Below are positions 33,751 through 42,628 of a stretch of DNA of 64,000 nucleotides, piece after piece; the first letter of the stretch is position 1, and each line of letters starts with the position of its first letter. Made by a program: the position numbers and the translations under genes. The notes below the pieces were generated by a model that saw only the letters and a program-made list of their open reading frames with translations, was not told the DNA's origin and did not search any database. The DNA is from Demetria terragena DSM 11295 (lineage in GTDB: Bacteria > Actinomycetota > Actinomycetes > Actinomycetales > Dermatophilaceae): contig NZ_AQXW01000004.1 in the NCBI RefSeq assembly GCF_000376825.1, positions 310,001 to 374,000 of the forward strand, written 5' to 3'.

Positions 33751-34485
33751 CTATGGAAGGCGAATCACGAACTCATCCAAGGAGATTCGCGGTCCGGTGA
33801 AGAATGGGGTCTCTTCCCGGACGTGGCGTCGCGCCTCGGTGGCTCGTAGGTCCCGCATGAGATCGACGATGCGGTGCAGTTCGTCACCCTCAAATGCCAG
33901 CAGCCATTCGTAGTCGCCGAGGGCGAACGCTGGCACGGTGTTTGCGCGTACGTCTGGGTAGTCCCGGGCAGCCAGACCGTGGTCCTTCAGCATGGTGCGC
34001 CGCTCCTCATCGGGCAGGAGATACCAGTCGTAGGAGCGCACGAATGGGTAGAGGCACATATATGCCTTGGGGTTCGGGTCCACCAGGAAATCCGGAACAT
34101 GCGACTTGTTGAACTCGGCGGGGCGATGAACGGCGGCGTTGGACCATACGGGCTTCAGGTGCCGCCCCAGCACGGTGCTCTGGAATCCGCGGTAAGCGGC
34201 CTGGAGCGACTCAATCTCGGGCGCATGCCACCAAATCATCAGATCAGCGTCACCGCGCAAGCCGCCGAGGTCATAAAGACCTCGCACCACGACATCGTGC
34301 TCACCGATCGCATCGAAATAGCCGTTGACCTCAGCGACCAACCTCGAGCGGTCCTGTGGGAGTTCGCGATCGACCCGGAAGATCGAGTACATCGTGTAAC
34401 GCACGGTCGCGTTGATCTCGTTGATCTGGGCTGCACCCGGGCGTACGGCGCGTGGCCCGCTACTGGAATCCGTCGACTCGGTCAT
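33751..34485 (-). CDS. hemQ: Coproheme decarboxylase, chlorite dismutase fold
   Basis: The 244-residue protein is an actinobacterial HemQ (ChdC), the last enzyme of coproporphyrin-dependent heme synthesis, which turns coproheme into heme b with peroxide. Signatures are [12 protein letters not shown] near residue 33, [15 protein letters not shown] near residue 75, [13 protein letters not shown] near residue 145 (with the catalytic Tyr) and the proximal-His region [14 protein letters not shown] near residue 165. ATG 34494 is an alternative start. It follows hemG(Y) by 23 bases on the same strand. Confidence 0.92.
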   Translation of the reverse strand: MTESTDSSSGPRAVRPGAAQINEINATVRYTMYSIFRVDRELPQDRSRLVAEVNGYFDAIGEHDVVVRGLYDLGGLRGDADLMIWWHAPEIESLQAAYRGFQSTVLGRHLKPVWSNAAVHRPAEFNKSHVPDFLVDPNPKAYMCLYPFVRSYDWYLLPDEERRTMLKDHGLAARDYPDVRANTVPAFALGDYEWLLAFEGDELHRIVDLMRDLRATEARRHVREETPFFTGPRISLDEFVIRLP

Positions 34486-34508
34486 GCAGGCCATTCTCGC
34501 CGGTCACG

Positions 34509-35891
34509 TCAACCATGAGACAGGTGGGGCAACAACATCTCCGCTGCGCGGGTCCCGGATCCAATGCACGCTGGGATGCCCACTCCCTCATAGGCTGCGC
34601 CCGCGACCTCCAGGCCGGGAAGGGCCTCGACCGCTCGGCGAACGCGCCCGATCCGGTCCTGGTGTCCGAGGAGGTACTGCGGCAGTCCGCCGCCCCAGCG
34701 TTGTAAGTGCGTCTCGACTGGACGCGGCAAGGTCGTGCCGAGAGCCGCGCCAAGATCAGCAAGACCGGCAGCCGTCAGGTCTTCGTCCGAGGTCTGCAGG
34801 GAGACCTCCTCACGGTGGCGACCCAAAGACACCCGAACATAGGTCACGTCCGAAGCGGCCTCTGACAGCCATGGCCACTTGGCCGAGCTAAAGGTCGCGG
34901 CCTTGATCCGCTGTCCGTCGACAGGTGGCACCAGAAAGCCACTTCGGTCTGTCATCGTGGACGGAACATCGCCCCGGCCAAACGCGTAGGTAACGATCGC
35001 CATAGAGGCGTATTCGATTGCAGTTAAGGCCGATCCAGCGGTCGCATCATGCGGGCCGAGCAGGCGAGCCGTTGGTGCAGACGGCGTCGCGAGGACGACC
35101 GCGTCGGCGCATATCCGCTCCGGTGCTCGCGTCTCCCCCACGGTCAGTTCCCAACGTGTACCGACTCGGTTCAGCGCGCGAACCACGGCACCCGTTCGCA
35201 CGACCGCACTGGCTGCGCGCAGCCGTTCTGTCAGGATGCCCGGCAGCTGACCCAAGCCACCCGGAAGTGTCGCAAAGACCGGATCGTGCCGCCTGTCCCC
35301 TGCGGCTGTTGCCGCGGAGGACGCCAGGGAGATCAACGAATCCCCTCGGGCCACAGCACTATTGACCTGAGGCAAGCACGCGGATGCCGACAACAGTCGG
35401 GCATGGCCCGCGTAGACACCCCCTAGGAGCGGCTCCACCAATCGGTCCACCACGGCATCCCCAAGAGCGCCGGAGATGAGGTCACCGAGTGAGCTATCAC
35501 CGCTGGACTCGACCGGCCGCTCAGCTACCGCACGAGCGACTTCCGCTGGCGTCAGCAAGCCAGACAGCGCGCTCGGATCACTCGGAATGCCCATTAACGT
35601 CCCAGTCGGCATCGGGTGCAGGGCGCCGCGGCTCCAGATCGAAGCGCTCAACTGCGCCGGGTGGGTGACCCGCACATGGAGATCATCGACCAACCGCCGT
35701 CCCTCCGGTCGCCGCCACAACAGCGACTCAGCCCCGACGTCGATCAGCTGACCAGCGAGTTCCGCCTGGCGCAGTTTGCCGCCTACCCGATCAGTCGACT
35801 CCAGGAGGAGGACATCGACGCCCCGCTGCATCAGAGTCCAGGCAGCCGACAGACCGGCAACTCCACCACCTACCACCACGACATCCGGCAC
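34509..35891 (-). CDS. hemY: Coproporphyrinogen/protoporphyrinogen oxidase (HemY type)
   Basis: The 460-residue FAD enzyme oxidises coproporphyrinogen III to coproporphyrin III in Gram-positive heme synthesis. It has the dinucleotide motif VVVVGGGVAGLSAAW at the N-terminus, TDRVGGKLRQ near residue 35, GGLGQLPGILTERL near residue 215 and a C-terminal VAGAAYEGVGIPACIGSGTRAA. GTG 35891 puts the FAD motif at residue 4. The frame continues upstream, but that part opposes the divergent SPFH gene and lacks family character. It is usually next to hemE, which here lies 5.6 kb away. Confidence 0.9.
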   Translation of the reverse strand: MPDVVVVGGGVAGLSAAWTLMQRGVDVLLLESTDRVGGKLRQAELAGQLIDVGAESLLWRRPEGRRLVDDLHVRVTHPAQLSASIWSRGALHPMPTGTLMGIPSDPSALSGLLTPAEVARAVAERPVESSGDSSLGDLISGALGDAVVDRLVEPLLGGVYAGHARLLSASACLPQVNSAVARGDSLISLASSAATAAGDRRHDPVFATLPGGLGQLPGILTERLRAASAVVRTGAVVRALNRVGTRWELTVGETRAPERICADAVVLATPSAPTARLLGPHDATAGSALTAIEYASMAIVTYAFGRGDVPSTMTDRSGFLVPPVDGQRIKAATFSSAKWPWLSEAASDVTYVRVSLGRHREEVSLQTSDEDLTAAGLADLGAALGTTLPRPVETHLQRWGGGLPQYLLGHQDRIGRVRRAVEALPGLEVAGAAYEGVGIPACIGSGTRAAEMLLPHLSHG

Positions 35892-36014
35892 GCGATCAAC
35901 GATGTCACAACCGCGAAATCCGCCAACGGTGGCGCGCAATGTGTGGGGCTCGGATATTCTCCGGACATCGTGGCGCGGCGATCGGCCCGCCCGAATTTCG
36001 GGAGGCGAACCAAC

Positions 36015-37247
36015 GTGGGACTCTTTCAGGCAGTGGCTGGTGCCATCGGTGGAACGCTGGCAGACCAGTGGGTTGACTTCTTCACCGTTCCCGCGGACGT
36101 CGGGTCCACGACGGCGATCTTCCCCGCAGTGCAGCGCGGCGAAAATTCCGGACGAGGCGGCAACGATCGTCCCTCCGAGGGTGTGATCACCAACGGGTCG
36201 AAGATCATCGTCCCCGAGGGCTACGCACTCGCTCTCTTGGAGGACGGTGCCTTCACCGGTCTTGCCGCTCAAGCTGGTGCCTACATCTGGAACTCCGACG
36301 AACCCGCCTCCCAGTCGGTATTCACCGGCGGCGGCCTGGTCGATGCCGTGCTCAAGCAGAGCTGGGAACGATTCAAGTTCGGCGGTCGGCCTAGCGCGCA
36401 GCAGAATGCGGTCTTCGTCTCGCTCAAGGAATTGCCCAACAACAAGTTCGGCACCCAGTCGGAGATCTATTGGAATGACGCGTTCCTCAACACCCAGGTC
36501 GGGGCGGTCACGCGCGGAACGTACACCCTGAAAATCACTGATCCGTTGACCTTCATTCGCAATTTCGTGCCAGCCGATGTCATCACGGGGCGCGCCCGCT
36601 TCGACTTCACCGACATGGACAACCCCGCAGGCGAGCAGCTGTTCAATGAGGTCATCAGCTCGTTGGCACCGGCCTTCTCGATGTATACCAACGACCCGGC
36701 CAAGGGCAATCGAATCGCCCGCCTCCAACAGGATTCCATCGGCTTCGCCGAGTCGCTCTCGGCCGCGGTGGAGCAGAACTACCAGTGGAAGACCGACCGC
36801 GGACTGGAGATCATCAAGACCGCGATCATTTCCATCGAGTACGACGCCAATACCCGTGAATTGCTCAAGACTGTGCAGCGCGCCGATGCCCTGTCTGGCG
36901 CTCGCGGCAATGCGAACCTGCAGGCTTCGGTCGCCGCGGGTGTCGAATCAGCCGGCGAGAATGCCGGCCCCGGCGGCCTCATCGGCATGGGAATGGCGAC
37001 CTCCGGTCTTGGAGTGAGCGGACTGCAGCAGCCGGTCGCCGGTCAGCAAGCGGCCGCTCCCCCGGCCCAACAGCCCGCGCAGCAGGCACCGCCGGCTGCT
37101 GCGCCCCCGGCTGCCGCTGCGCCCGCCGAAGCGCCTGCGGCGGATGACCCGATGGCTGTCCTCAAGCGTGCCAAGGACATGCTCGACGCTGGCCTGATCA
37201 CCCAAGAGGACTACGACGCCGCCAAGGCCAAGGCCCTGGGGTTGTGA
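36015..37247 (+). CDS. SPFH-domain protein with C-terminal SHOCT-like motif (YdjI/virion-core type)
   Basis: The 410-residue protein begins GLFQAVAGAIGGTLADQW and contains an SPFH-like core (VPEGYALALLEDGAFTG, then YTLKITDPLTFIRNFVP). A Pro/Ala/Gln-rich linker at about residues 335-375 follows. The end, DPMAVLKRAKDMLDAGLITQEDYDAAKAKAL, matches a SHOCT oligomerisation motif; it is split here as DPMAVLKRAKDMLDAGL and ITQEDYDAAKAKALGL. Members are sometimes named virion core protein, which is misleading. B. subtilis YdjI belongs to this group. GTG 36015 follows GGAGGCG. It leads a three-gene operon. Confidence 0.85.
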   Translation: MGLFQAVAGAIGGTLADQWVDFFTVPADVGSTTAIFPAVQRGENSGRGGNDRPSEGVITNGSKIIVPEGYALALLEDGAFTGLAAQAGAYIWNSDEPASQSVFTGGGLVDAVLKQSWERFKFGGRPSAQQNAVFVSLKELPNNKFGTQSEIYWNDAFLNTQVGAVTRGTYTLKITDPLTFIRNFVPADVITGRARFDFTDMDNPAGEQLFNEVISSLAPAFSMYTNDPAKGNRIARLQQDSIGFAESLSAAVEQNYQWKTDRGLEIIKTAIISIEYDANTRELLKTVQRADALSGARGNANLQASVAAGVESAGENAGPGGLIGMGMATSGLGVSGLQQPVAGQQAAAPPAQQPAQQAPPAAAPPAAAAPAEAPAADDPMAVLKRAKDMLDAGLITQEDYDAAKAKALGL

Positions 37248-37248
37248 A

Positions 37249-38517
37249 GTGAGCACCGAAGAGTCTGGTTCTTCGGCTGACCACCACCCACCACCGTTCG
37301 ATGGCCCGCCCAACTCCCTAGAAGAAGAACTCGCCGCCGCGCGCGCCGAGCCGGCGCCGAAGCCAGACATCAACACGGTCAACGAATCCCTGCGGGACGG
37401 CGTCAACCGATGCCCGCGGTGTGGATCGACCGAGGTCCGGCAACGTGCGTCAACCACCGCCTTGCGCTGCCTTTTTTGTCGCTACGAGTGGGAAGAGGCC
37501 CGGGTCGAGGAGGAGTTCGGGCTCGGCGACGGAATCACTGACCTGGAGGGTCAGGTCGTGTCCACCGGTGCCGCAGCCATCGACGCCGATGCATCAGCGG
37601 TCGTGACGCTCAAATGCGACGGGTGCGGTGCCGAGGTAGTTGTCGACACCAAAAACACCATGAATGCTCGATGCCACTGGTGTCGCCACACGCTCAACGT
37701 CAGCCAACAAGTACCCAACGGCGCGGTCCCTGACGCGGTGTTGCCGTTCAAACTGACCAAGGAGGAAGCGGTCGAGAAGATTCGGGAATTCGCTTCATCT
37801 CGTCGGTTGTTCGCCCATCGCGCGTTCAAGGCGGAGTTCGTTCCCGAGAATGTGCTGGGTGTCTTCTTGCCCTACCTCGTGATCGACGCTCATGCGGAGT
37901 CGACCTTCTGGGGCGCCGGTGAGATCCAGACCAGGCGCTGGACCGAAGGAACGGACAACAACAAAACGACCTACTACAGCGCCGACGTCTATCACGTGCA
38001 GCGTCAGGTCGGATTCACCGTCGATGACCTCACGGTCGAAAGCTCCAGCGCTCGGGGCACTTTCGGGGAAGAAAACACCAACAACATCATCAATACGGTC
38101 TTGCCTTTCGACACCAAGAACGCGGTCAAGTGGAACGCGAACTATCTCGTGGGCTACACCAGTGAGAAGCGAGACCTCAACGTCGAGGGAGTCATACCGC
38201 GATTCGAGGATCAACTGCTCTCGATCGGTCGATCTCGGGTCGAACCCTCGATCTCAAGGTTCGACCGTGGAGTTCGGTGGGAACAGGAAAAACTCGATGT
38301 CGGGGGCTCCCGGTGGATCGCGATGTATCTGCCGGTCTGGATCTACTCCCACCAAGACGACAAGTCCGGAATGATTCACTACATCGCCGTAAATGCTCGT
38401 ACGGGCGAAACCATGGGAAGTGTCCCGGTCTCCCAACCCAAGCTGATTTTGGCGGCACTGACGGTGGGCACCTTCCTTGAAGGCGCGGCCGGCGCATTCT
38501 TGGTGGCTGCGTCATGA
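37249..38517 (+). CDS. Zinc-ribbon protein of the SPFH operon (YdjG-like)
   Basis: The 422-residue protein has an acidic N-terminus and two zinc ribbons: CPRCGSTEV...CLFCRYEW near residues 55-78 and CDGCGAEV...CHWCRHTL near residues 122-147. A long beta-rich domain and one C-terminal hydrophobic segment (LILAALTVGTFLEGAAGAFLV) complete it. It begins one base after the SPFH stop. B. subtilis YdjG, which recruits PspA with YdjH and YdjI, has a comparable layout. No phage context exists here. Function by analogy: membrane-stress platform. Confidence 0.8.
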   Translation: MSTEESGSSADHHPPPFDGPPNSLEEELAAARAEPAPKPDINTVNESLRDGVNRCPRCGSTEVRQRASTTALRCLFCRYEWEEARVEEEFGLGDGITDLEGQVVSTGAAAIDADASAVVTLKCDGCGAEVVVDTKNTMNARCHWCRHTLNVSQQVPNGAVPDAVLPFKLTKEEAVEKIREFASSRRLFAHRAFKAEFVPENVLGVFLPYLVIDAHAESTFWGAGEIQTRRWTEGTDNNKTTYYSADVYHVQRQVGFTVDDLTVESSSARGTFGEENTNNIINTVLPFDTKNAVKWNANYLVGYTSEKRDLNVEGVIPRFEDQLLSIGRSRVEPSISRFDRGVRWEQEKLDVGGSRWIAMYLPVWIYSHQDDKSGMIHYIAVNARTGETMGSVPVSQPKLILAALTVGTFLEGAAGAFLVAAS

Positions 38518-38831
38518 TCGTCGACCTCATCCCCATCGTGACCGATTACGCGTCCCTCGCGGCGGCCGCCGACACAAGCAGCACGCAAAGCGGCCCACCG
38601 TGGTGGATTCTGGCGGCCGGTCCGGTCGGCGGAGCTGGGACCTACTGGGCGATCTACAAGTACTACCGAAACCAGGACAAGTCCCACCATTTCGAGCGAG
38701 ACACCTTGATCAGCGAGAAGCCGGTGGAAGGAACGGAGAAGGTCATCGACCAGATCCGGAAGACCAGCGATCCCGACATTGACGGGGGCAATGGCTCGAG
38801 TCACCGGGAGCGAGTCAAGCGGGTGACCTGA
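38514..38831 (+). CDS. Small membrane protein, third gene of the SPFH operon
   Basis: The 105-residue protein has one clear hydrophobic segment (PPWWILAAGPVGGAGTYWAIY near residues 30-50) followed by YRNQDKSHHFERDTLI and a charged tail. It overlaps the zinc-ribbon gene by ATGA and is therefore part of the same translational unit. I do not recognise a named family. Its place suggests a third component of the membrane complex. Confidence 0.7.
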   Translation: MIVDLIPIVTDYASLAAAADTSSTQSGPPWWILAAGPVGGAGTYWAIYKYYRNQDKSHHFERDTLISEKPVEGTEKVIDQIRKTSDPDIDGGNGSSHRERVKRVT

Positions 38832-38850
38832 CCCGGCCGCGAGACCAGCC

Positions 38851-40275
38851 TCACGTCACCCGGGCCCACGCTCGGGCGAGCCGCACAACAGCCTCGGTGA
38901 GGTCGGCCTCGGGAAGGGCGAACGGCGTACGCACCCAATGCTCTAGGCCACTCTCCGCGACCGCGAACGTCGACCCGGGGAGCATCAACAGGCCTTCCTC
39001 GCGTGCTGCGCGTACCAACGCGGTGGAACGTGGCACCGGAAGTCGCCACCAGAGCCACAGCCCGCCAGGCGGCGCGACAGTCGTCCAGTCGGGAAGTGCT
39101 TCATGGATGCCGTCCATCACGACACGGCGCCGGGAACGCAGGCTGTCCCGGCGCTCGTTATCGGACCCCACCCCGCGGCGAATCAGATCCGCGGCGACCA
39201 TCTGCTCCATCACCGGCCCTCCGAGTCCAATACTCATCCGCGCCTGGGTGAGTGGCCCAATAAGGTTGCGCGGCGCGCGAATCCACGCCACGCGCAACCC
39301 TCCCCACAGCATCTTGCTCACGCTCCCCACCGTGACCGCACTGGTCGCAAAAGCTGCCATGGGCGCCGGCATCGTGAGGTCGTCGATCACGAGCTCGGCA
39401 AGCGTCTCGTCAACTAACCCGGTGAGCTTGTGGCGCCGCCACAGTGCCGCCAGCTGGTCGCGCCGCTCAGCATCCAGCAACGCGCCCGTCGGGTTGTGGA
39501 AGTCCGGTGTAAGGAACGCGGCCCGCGCACCGGACCCCACTGTCGCGCTCTCCCACGCACCCACATCACTGCCGTCCCAGGTGATCGGAACTGGCACGAC
39601 ACGCGATACCTCACGTCGCAAGGTGACCAGTGAGTTCGGATAGGCCGGCGTCTCGGCGATCACCCGGCTCCCCCGACCCAACAGCACCTGAGCGGCTGCC
39701 GCGGTCCCCTCGGTTGCGCCCGTGGTCACGATGATCTGGTCGGGCGAGGTGGCCAAACCTCGTTCGGTATAGCGCTGCGCCACGGCCTCCCTGATCTCCG
39801 GGATGCCCACTGGGAAATATCCCATCCCGCTGACAAAGCGACCAATGTGTTCCCCCGCTCGGGCATAGGCCGAGGTCAGCCCAGCCACCGCTGGTGGAGC
39901 CGCCGAGCGCCAGTCGATGGCACCGGCAGGTGCCGAGCCCGGCACACCCATCGGGACCGGCTCGGCTCCCCCGGCCGCCGGACCTCCAGGCAACACGGCA
40001 ATCGTTCCTGATCCCTGTCGGGCGGTGGCATAGCCACGATCTCGAAGTTCGGCGTACGCGCGTGTCACCGTGGTCCGACTCAACCCGAGTGCGGCGACCA
40101 TGCTTCGTTCGCTGGGCAACCGCGTGCCGTGCAGGAGTCGACCGTCGGCCACCAGCGAGCGCACCGCTTCGCTCAGCCACTGATAGGCCGGCCGGTCTAC
40201 TTCGGGGGTACCAACCATCACGACCAGTCGCGTGGCCGAGATGGAAGCGGTTGAGGCGCTCGTCGCGGGCTCCAT
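38851..40275 (-). CDS. MocR-type GntR/aminotransferase regulator (YczR-like)
   Basis: The 474-residue protein joins a GntR winged helix (LPSERSMVAALGLSRTTVTRAYAELRDRGYATARQGSGT near residues 55-95, quoted here in two parts: LPSERSMVAALGLS and RTTVTRAYAELRDRGY) to a class I aminotransferase fold. The PLP lysine is in VGSVSKMLWGGLRVAW near residue 320. MocR proteins use PLP or amino acids as effectors. It is divergent from a YczE-type membrane gene, which defines the YczR subgroup. An imperfect inverted repeat lies between the two starts. Confidence 0.9.
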   Translation of the reverse strand: MEPATSASTASISATRLVVMVGTPEVDRPAYQWLSEAVRSLVADGRLLHGTRLPSERSMVAALGLSRTTVTRAYAELRDRGYATARQGSGTIAVLPGGPAAGGAEPVPMGVPGSAPAGAIDWRSAAPPAVAGLTSAYARAGEHIGRFVSGMGYFPVGIPEIREAVAQRYTERGLATSPDQIIVTTGATEGTAAAAQVLLGRGSRVIAETPAYPNSLVTLRREVSRVVPVPITWDGSDVGAWESATVGSGARAAFLTPDFHNPTGALLDAERRDQLAALWRRHKLTGLVDETLAELVIDDLTMPAPMAAFATSAVTVGSVSKMLWGGLRVAWIRAPRNLIGPLTQARMSIGLGGPVMEQMVAADLIRRGVGSDNERRDSLRSRRRVVMDGIHEALPDWTTVAPPGGLWLWWRLPVPRSTALVRAAREEGLLMLPGSTFAVAESGLEHWVRTPFALPEADLTEAVVRLARAWARVT

Positions 40276-40291
40276 CAGGCCAGTGTTTCAC

Positions 40292-40317
40292 AATTGGCCC
40301 TTTATTTCGGGACCATT
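40292..40317. promoter_or_regulatory. Imperfect inverted repeat between the MocR and YczE genes
   Basis: AATTGGCCC and GGGACCATT pair at 7 of 9 positions across an 8-base AT-rich spacer. The site lies between divergent starts (40275 and 40336) and is a candidate MocR operator. Role inferred. Confidence 0.4.
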
Positions 40318-40335
40318 TTCCGCGAAGGTGGGAGC

Positions 40336-41052
40336 ATGGCCTGCACTTCCACCACTCGGCCGCGCCTCTCCGGGCGACGCCTCCCCCGACGATTCCTTCA
40401 ACTCATGGTCGGTCTGACGTTGTACGGCGTCTCCGTCGCACTCCTGGTGCGGGCCGGGCTCGGCACGATGCCATGGAGCGTGCTCGAGGTCGGGATCGCC
40501 GAACGGCTGGATCGCGACCTCGGCGTGGTCATCGTTGCGGTCAGCTTCATCGTGCTGTTGCTGTGGATTCCGTTACGACAGCGGGTCGGCATCGGCACGC
40601 TAGCCAACTCACTATGGGTCGGCCCCGCGGCCGGTGTGACCTTGGCGAAAGTGCCCACCATGCACGATCTCGTGCCGCAGGTCGGCCTCCTGCTCCTCGG
40701 GATTGTCCTCAACGGCCTGGCGACCGCGATGTATATCGGCACCCGCCTTGGCCCCGGTCCGCGCGATGGGCTCATGACCGGACTGCATGCGCGAACCGGC
40801 CGGAGCCTGCGCCTCATTCGCACCGGCATCGAAGTCACCGTCGTGGCGGTGGGCATCCTGCTCGGTGGAGTGGCTGGCATCGGGACGGTCCTCTACGCCC
40901 TTGCCATCGGCCCCATCGTCCAGCTTTTTCTGCCACGCTTCACCGTCGCGGAGACCGCTGGCTCGAGCCGAGACTCGATCAGGCGGAGTAACCCTTCGGA
41001 GGAATCAGGCTTGCCAGCAGGTCAAAACCGATCCAGTACTGTCCCTGGCTGA
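40336..41052 (+). CDS. YczE/YyaS/YitT-family membrane protein
   Basis: The 238-residue protein has about five hydrophobic segments. Typical YczE features are LYGVSVALLVRAGLGTMPWSVLE near residue 25, split as LYGVSVALLVRAGLG and TMPWSVLEVG, and RLGPGPRDGLMTGLHARTG near residue 135. Function is unknown in the family, though in B. subtilis yczE is needed for bacillaene production. ATG 40336 follows AAGGTGGGAG. The last 25 codons overlap the 3' end of a convergent C39 peptidase gene by 74 bases. Confidence 0.87.
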   Translation: MACTSTTRPRLSGRRLPRRFLQLMVGLTLYGVSVALLVRAGLGTMPWSVLEVGIAERLDRDLGVVIVAVSFIVLLLWIPLRQRVGIGTLANSLWVGPAAGVTLAKVPTMHDLVPQVGLLLLGIVLNGLATAMYIGTRLGPGPRDGLMTGLHARTGRSLRLIRTGIEVTVVAVGILLGGVAGIGTVLYALAIGPIVQLFLPRFTVAETAGSSRDSIRRSNPSEESGLPAGQNRSSTVPG

Positions 41053-41497
41053 ACTGAGCAGAATCGACGACGAAGACATCACGCGAATCGGGCTGATAGC
41101 CGACCACCGTGAAGTAGTGGTAGATCGTCTGGTCAGAGGGGTAGCCCGGCGGGTGATTTCCAGGCGGGGCGACAATGTTGGCGACCAAGCCGTAACCGTT
41201 GTCGACATTGTGGGTCACATCGCGCCACAACAGATCCCGCTGCTCTGGTGACGGCGGGTCCGAGGGCATCTCCTTGGTCTCGTACCAACCGACGAGACTG
41301 CCCAACACCCTGGTGATCTGCCCGATGTGGTCGGTTCCGTCCCCATCCGTCCCGAGTTGCCCGGCGAGTTCGGCCTGGGTCAGGTGAATACCACGACAGG
41401 ACAACGCAACTCGGGCCGCTGCCGGACCGCACCAGTACTTGGTCTCCTGCCACTGATGCTCGTACTGAAGGACCACTGCCAAGTCCGACGGAGTCAT
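40979..41497 (-). CDS. C39-like (papain-fold) peptidase domain protein, no signal peptide
   Basis: The 172-residue protein is essentially one C39_2 domain: the catalytic Cys in KYWCGPAAARVAL near residue 22, the His in TIYHYFTVVGYQP near residue 128 and the Asp in FVVDSAQ near residue 144. Secreted relatives carry a signal, but here the domain starts about 10 residues in and no signal is visible. It starts eight bases after hemE on the same strand. Its 3' end overlaps convergent yczE by 74 bases. No ribosome site is obvious, so the start or expression is uncertain. Confidence 0.75.
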   Translation of the reverse strand: MTPSDLAVVLQYEHQWQETKYWCGPAAARVALSCRGIHLTQAELAGQLGTDGDGTDHIGQITRVLGSLVGWYETKEMPSDPPSPEQRDLLWRDVTHNVDNGYGLVANIVAPPGNHPPGYPSDQTIYHYFTVVGYQPDSRDVFVVDSAQFSQGQYWIGFDLLASLIPPKGYSA

Positions 41498-41505
41498 AAG
41501 GGTGG

Positions 41506-42582
41506 CTATTCCACTGGGGAATGCACGAGTTCCACGACACGGGTCAGCACACCGGGGTCAGTCGTCGGAAGCACGCCATGGCCAAGATTGAAAATGTGCC
41601 CGGGCGCCTTGGCCCCGGAAGCCAGTACATCTCCGACAGCTCGTTCCAGGACCGACGCTGGCGCGAACAGCAGCGCCGGATCGAGATTTCCCTGGACGGT
41701 ATGACCGCCACCAGCGCGTCGAGCTCCCTCCTGTAACGGCAGGCGAAAGTCGATCCCGATCACTTCGCACCCGGCACCCGCCATTGCCCCGAGGAGTTCC
41801 CCGGTGCCGACGCCAAAGTGGATGCGAGGAACACCTGAACCCTTTACTGCCGCAAGTGCTTTCGCTGAATGGTTGCGAACATAGGTTAGGTAGTCGGCGT
41901 GTGACAGGCACCCTGCCCAGGAGTCGAAGAGCTGAACCGCACTGGCGCCGGCATCGACCTGCACCTTCAAGAACGTGCCCGAGATCTGGGCCAGCCGTGC
42001 GCAGAGATCGTTCCAGAGCTCGGGGTCGCCATGCATGAGCGCTTTGGTCTGCTCGTGGTTACGCGAGGGGCCGCCCTCAATGAGGTAGGACGCCAGAGTG
42101 AACGGCGCACCGGCGAACCCGATGAGTGGGGTGCCACCTAATGCTGCGACCAACCGCGTGACCGACTCGGTGATGTCTTCTACGTGTTCAGCCGTGAGTT
42201 CGGGAAGCCGGTCAAGATCTGCGCGTGTGCGGATCGGGTCGGTCAGCACCGGACCGACTCCCGGGCGGATCTCGATGTCCAAACCCACCGCCTGCAACGG
42301 CACCACGATGTCGCTGAAGAAAATGGCCGCGTCGGTGCCGTGGCGACGCACTGGCTGGAGCGTGATCTCGGTGACCAGGTCGGGCGTACGGCACGCTTCG
42401 AGCATCGTGACGTCGGCCCGTAACGCCCGATACTCCGGGAGCGAGCGCCCGGCCTGTCGCATGAACCACACCGGCGTGCGGTCGACGGGGAGACCACGCG
42501 CAGCACGGACCAGCCGGCTATCCGCGGTATCGCCGGGGGTGGGAAGCGTCAGGGACTGCGGGACATCGATCGCTGCTGGCAC
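41506..42582 (-). CDS. hemE: Uroporphyrinogen decarboxylase
   Basis: The 358-residue enzyme removes four carboxyl groups from uroporphyrinogen III to give coproporphyrinogen III. It shows PVWFMRQAGRSLPEYRALR near residue 37 (substrate-binding Arg), FFSDIVVPLQAVGLDIE near residue 88, GFAGAPFTLASYLIEGG near residue 153 and FGVGTGELL near residue 255. It feeds the hemY/hemQ branch encoded 5.6 kb away on the same strand. A C39 peptidase gene follows within eight bases. Confidence 0.96.
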   Translation of the reverse strand: MPAAIDVPQSLTLPTPGDTADSRLVRAARGLPVDRTPVWFMRQAGRSLPEYRALRADVTMLEACRTPDLVTEITLQPVRRHGTDAAIFFSDIVVPLQAVGLDIEIRPGVGPVLTDPIRTRADLDRLPELTAEHVEDITESVTRLVAALGGTPLIGFAGAPFTLASYLIEGGPSRNHEQTKALMHGDPELWNDLCARLAQISGTFLKVQVDAGASAVQLFDSWAGCLSHADYLTYVRNHSAKALAAVKGSGVPRIHFGVGTGELLGAMAGAGCEVIGIDFRLPLQEGARRAGGGHTVQGNLDPALLFAPASVLERAVGDVLASGAKAPGHIFNLGHGVLPTTDPGVLTRVVELVHSPVE

Positions 42583-42628
42583 ATGCCAATCCTCCCAGGT
42601 CGTGTTCCAGCCGACCGCATCGCCGTGC

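Noticed and set aside
36015-38517. Prophage remnant suggested by the virion core protein label of this family
   Set aside because: No capsid, portal, terminase or integrase genes are near. The proteins match the SPFH/YdjI and YdjG groups.
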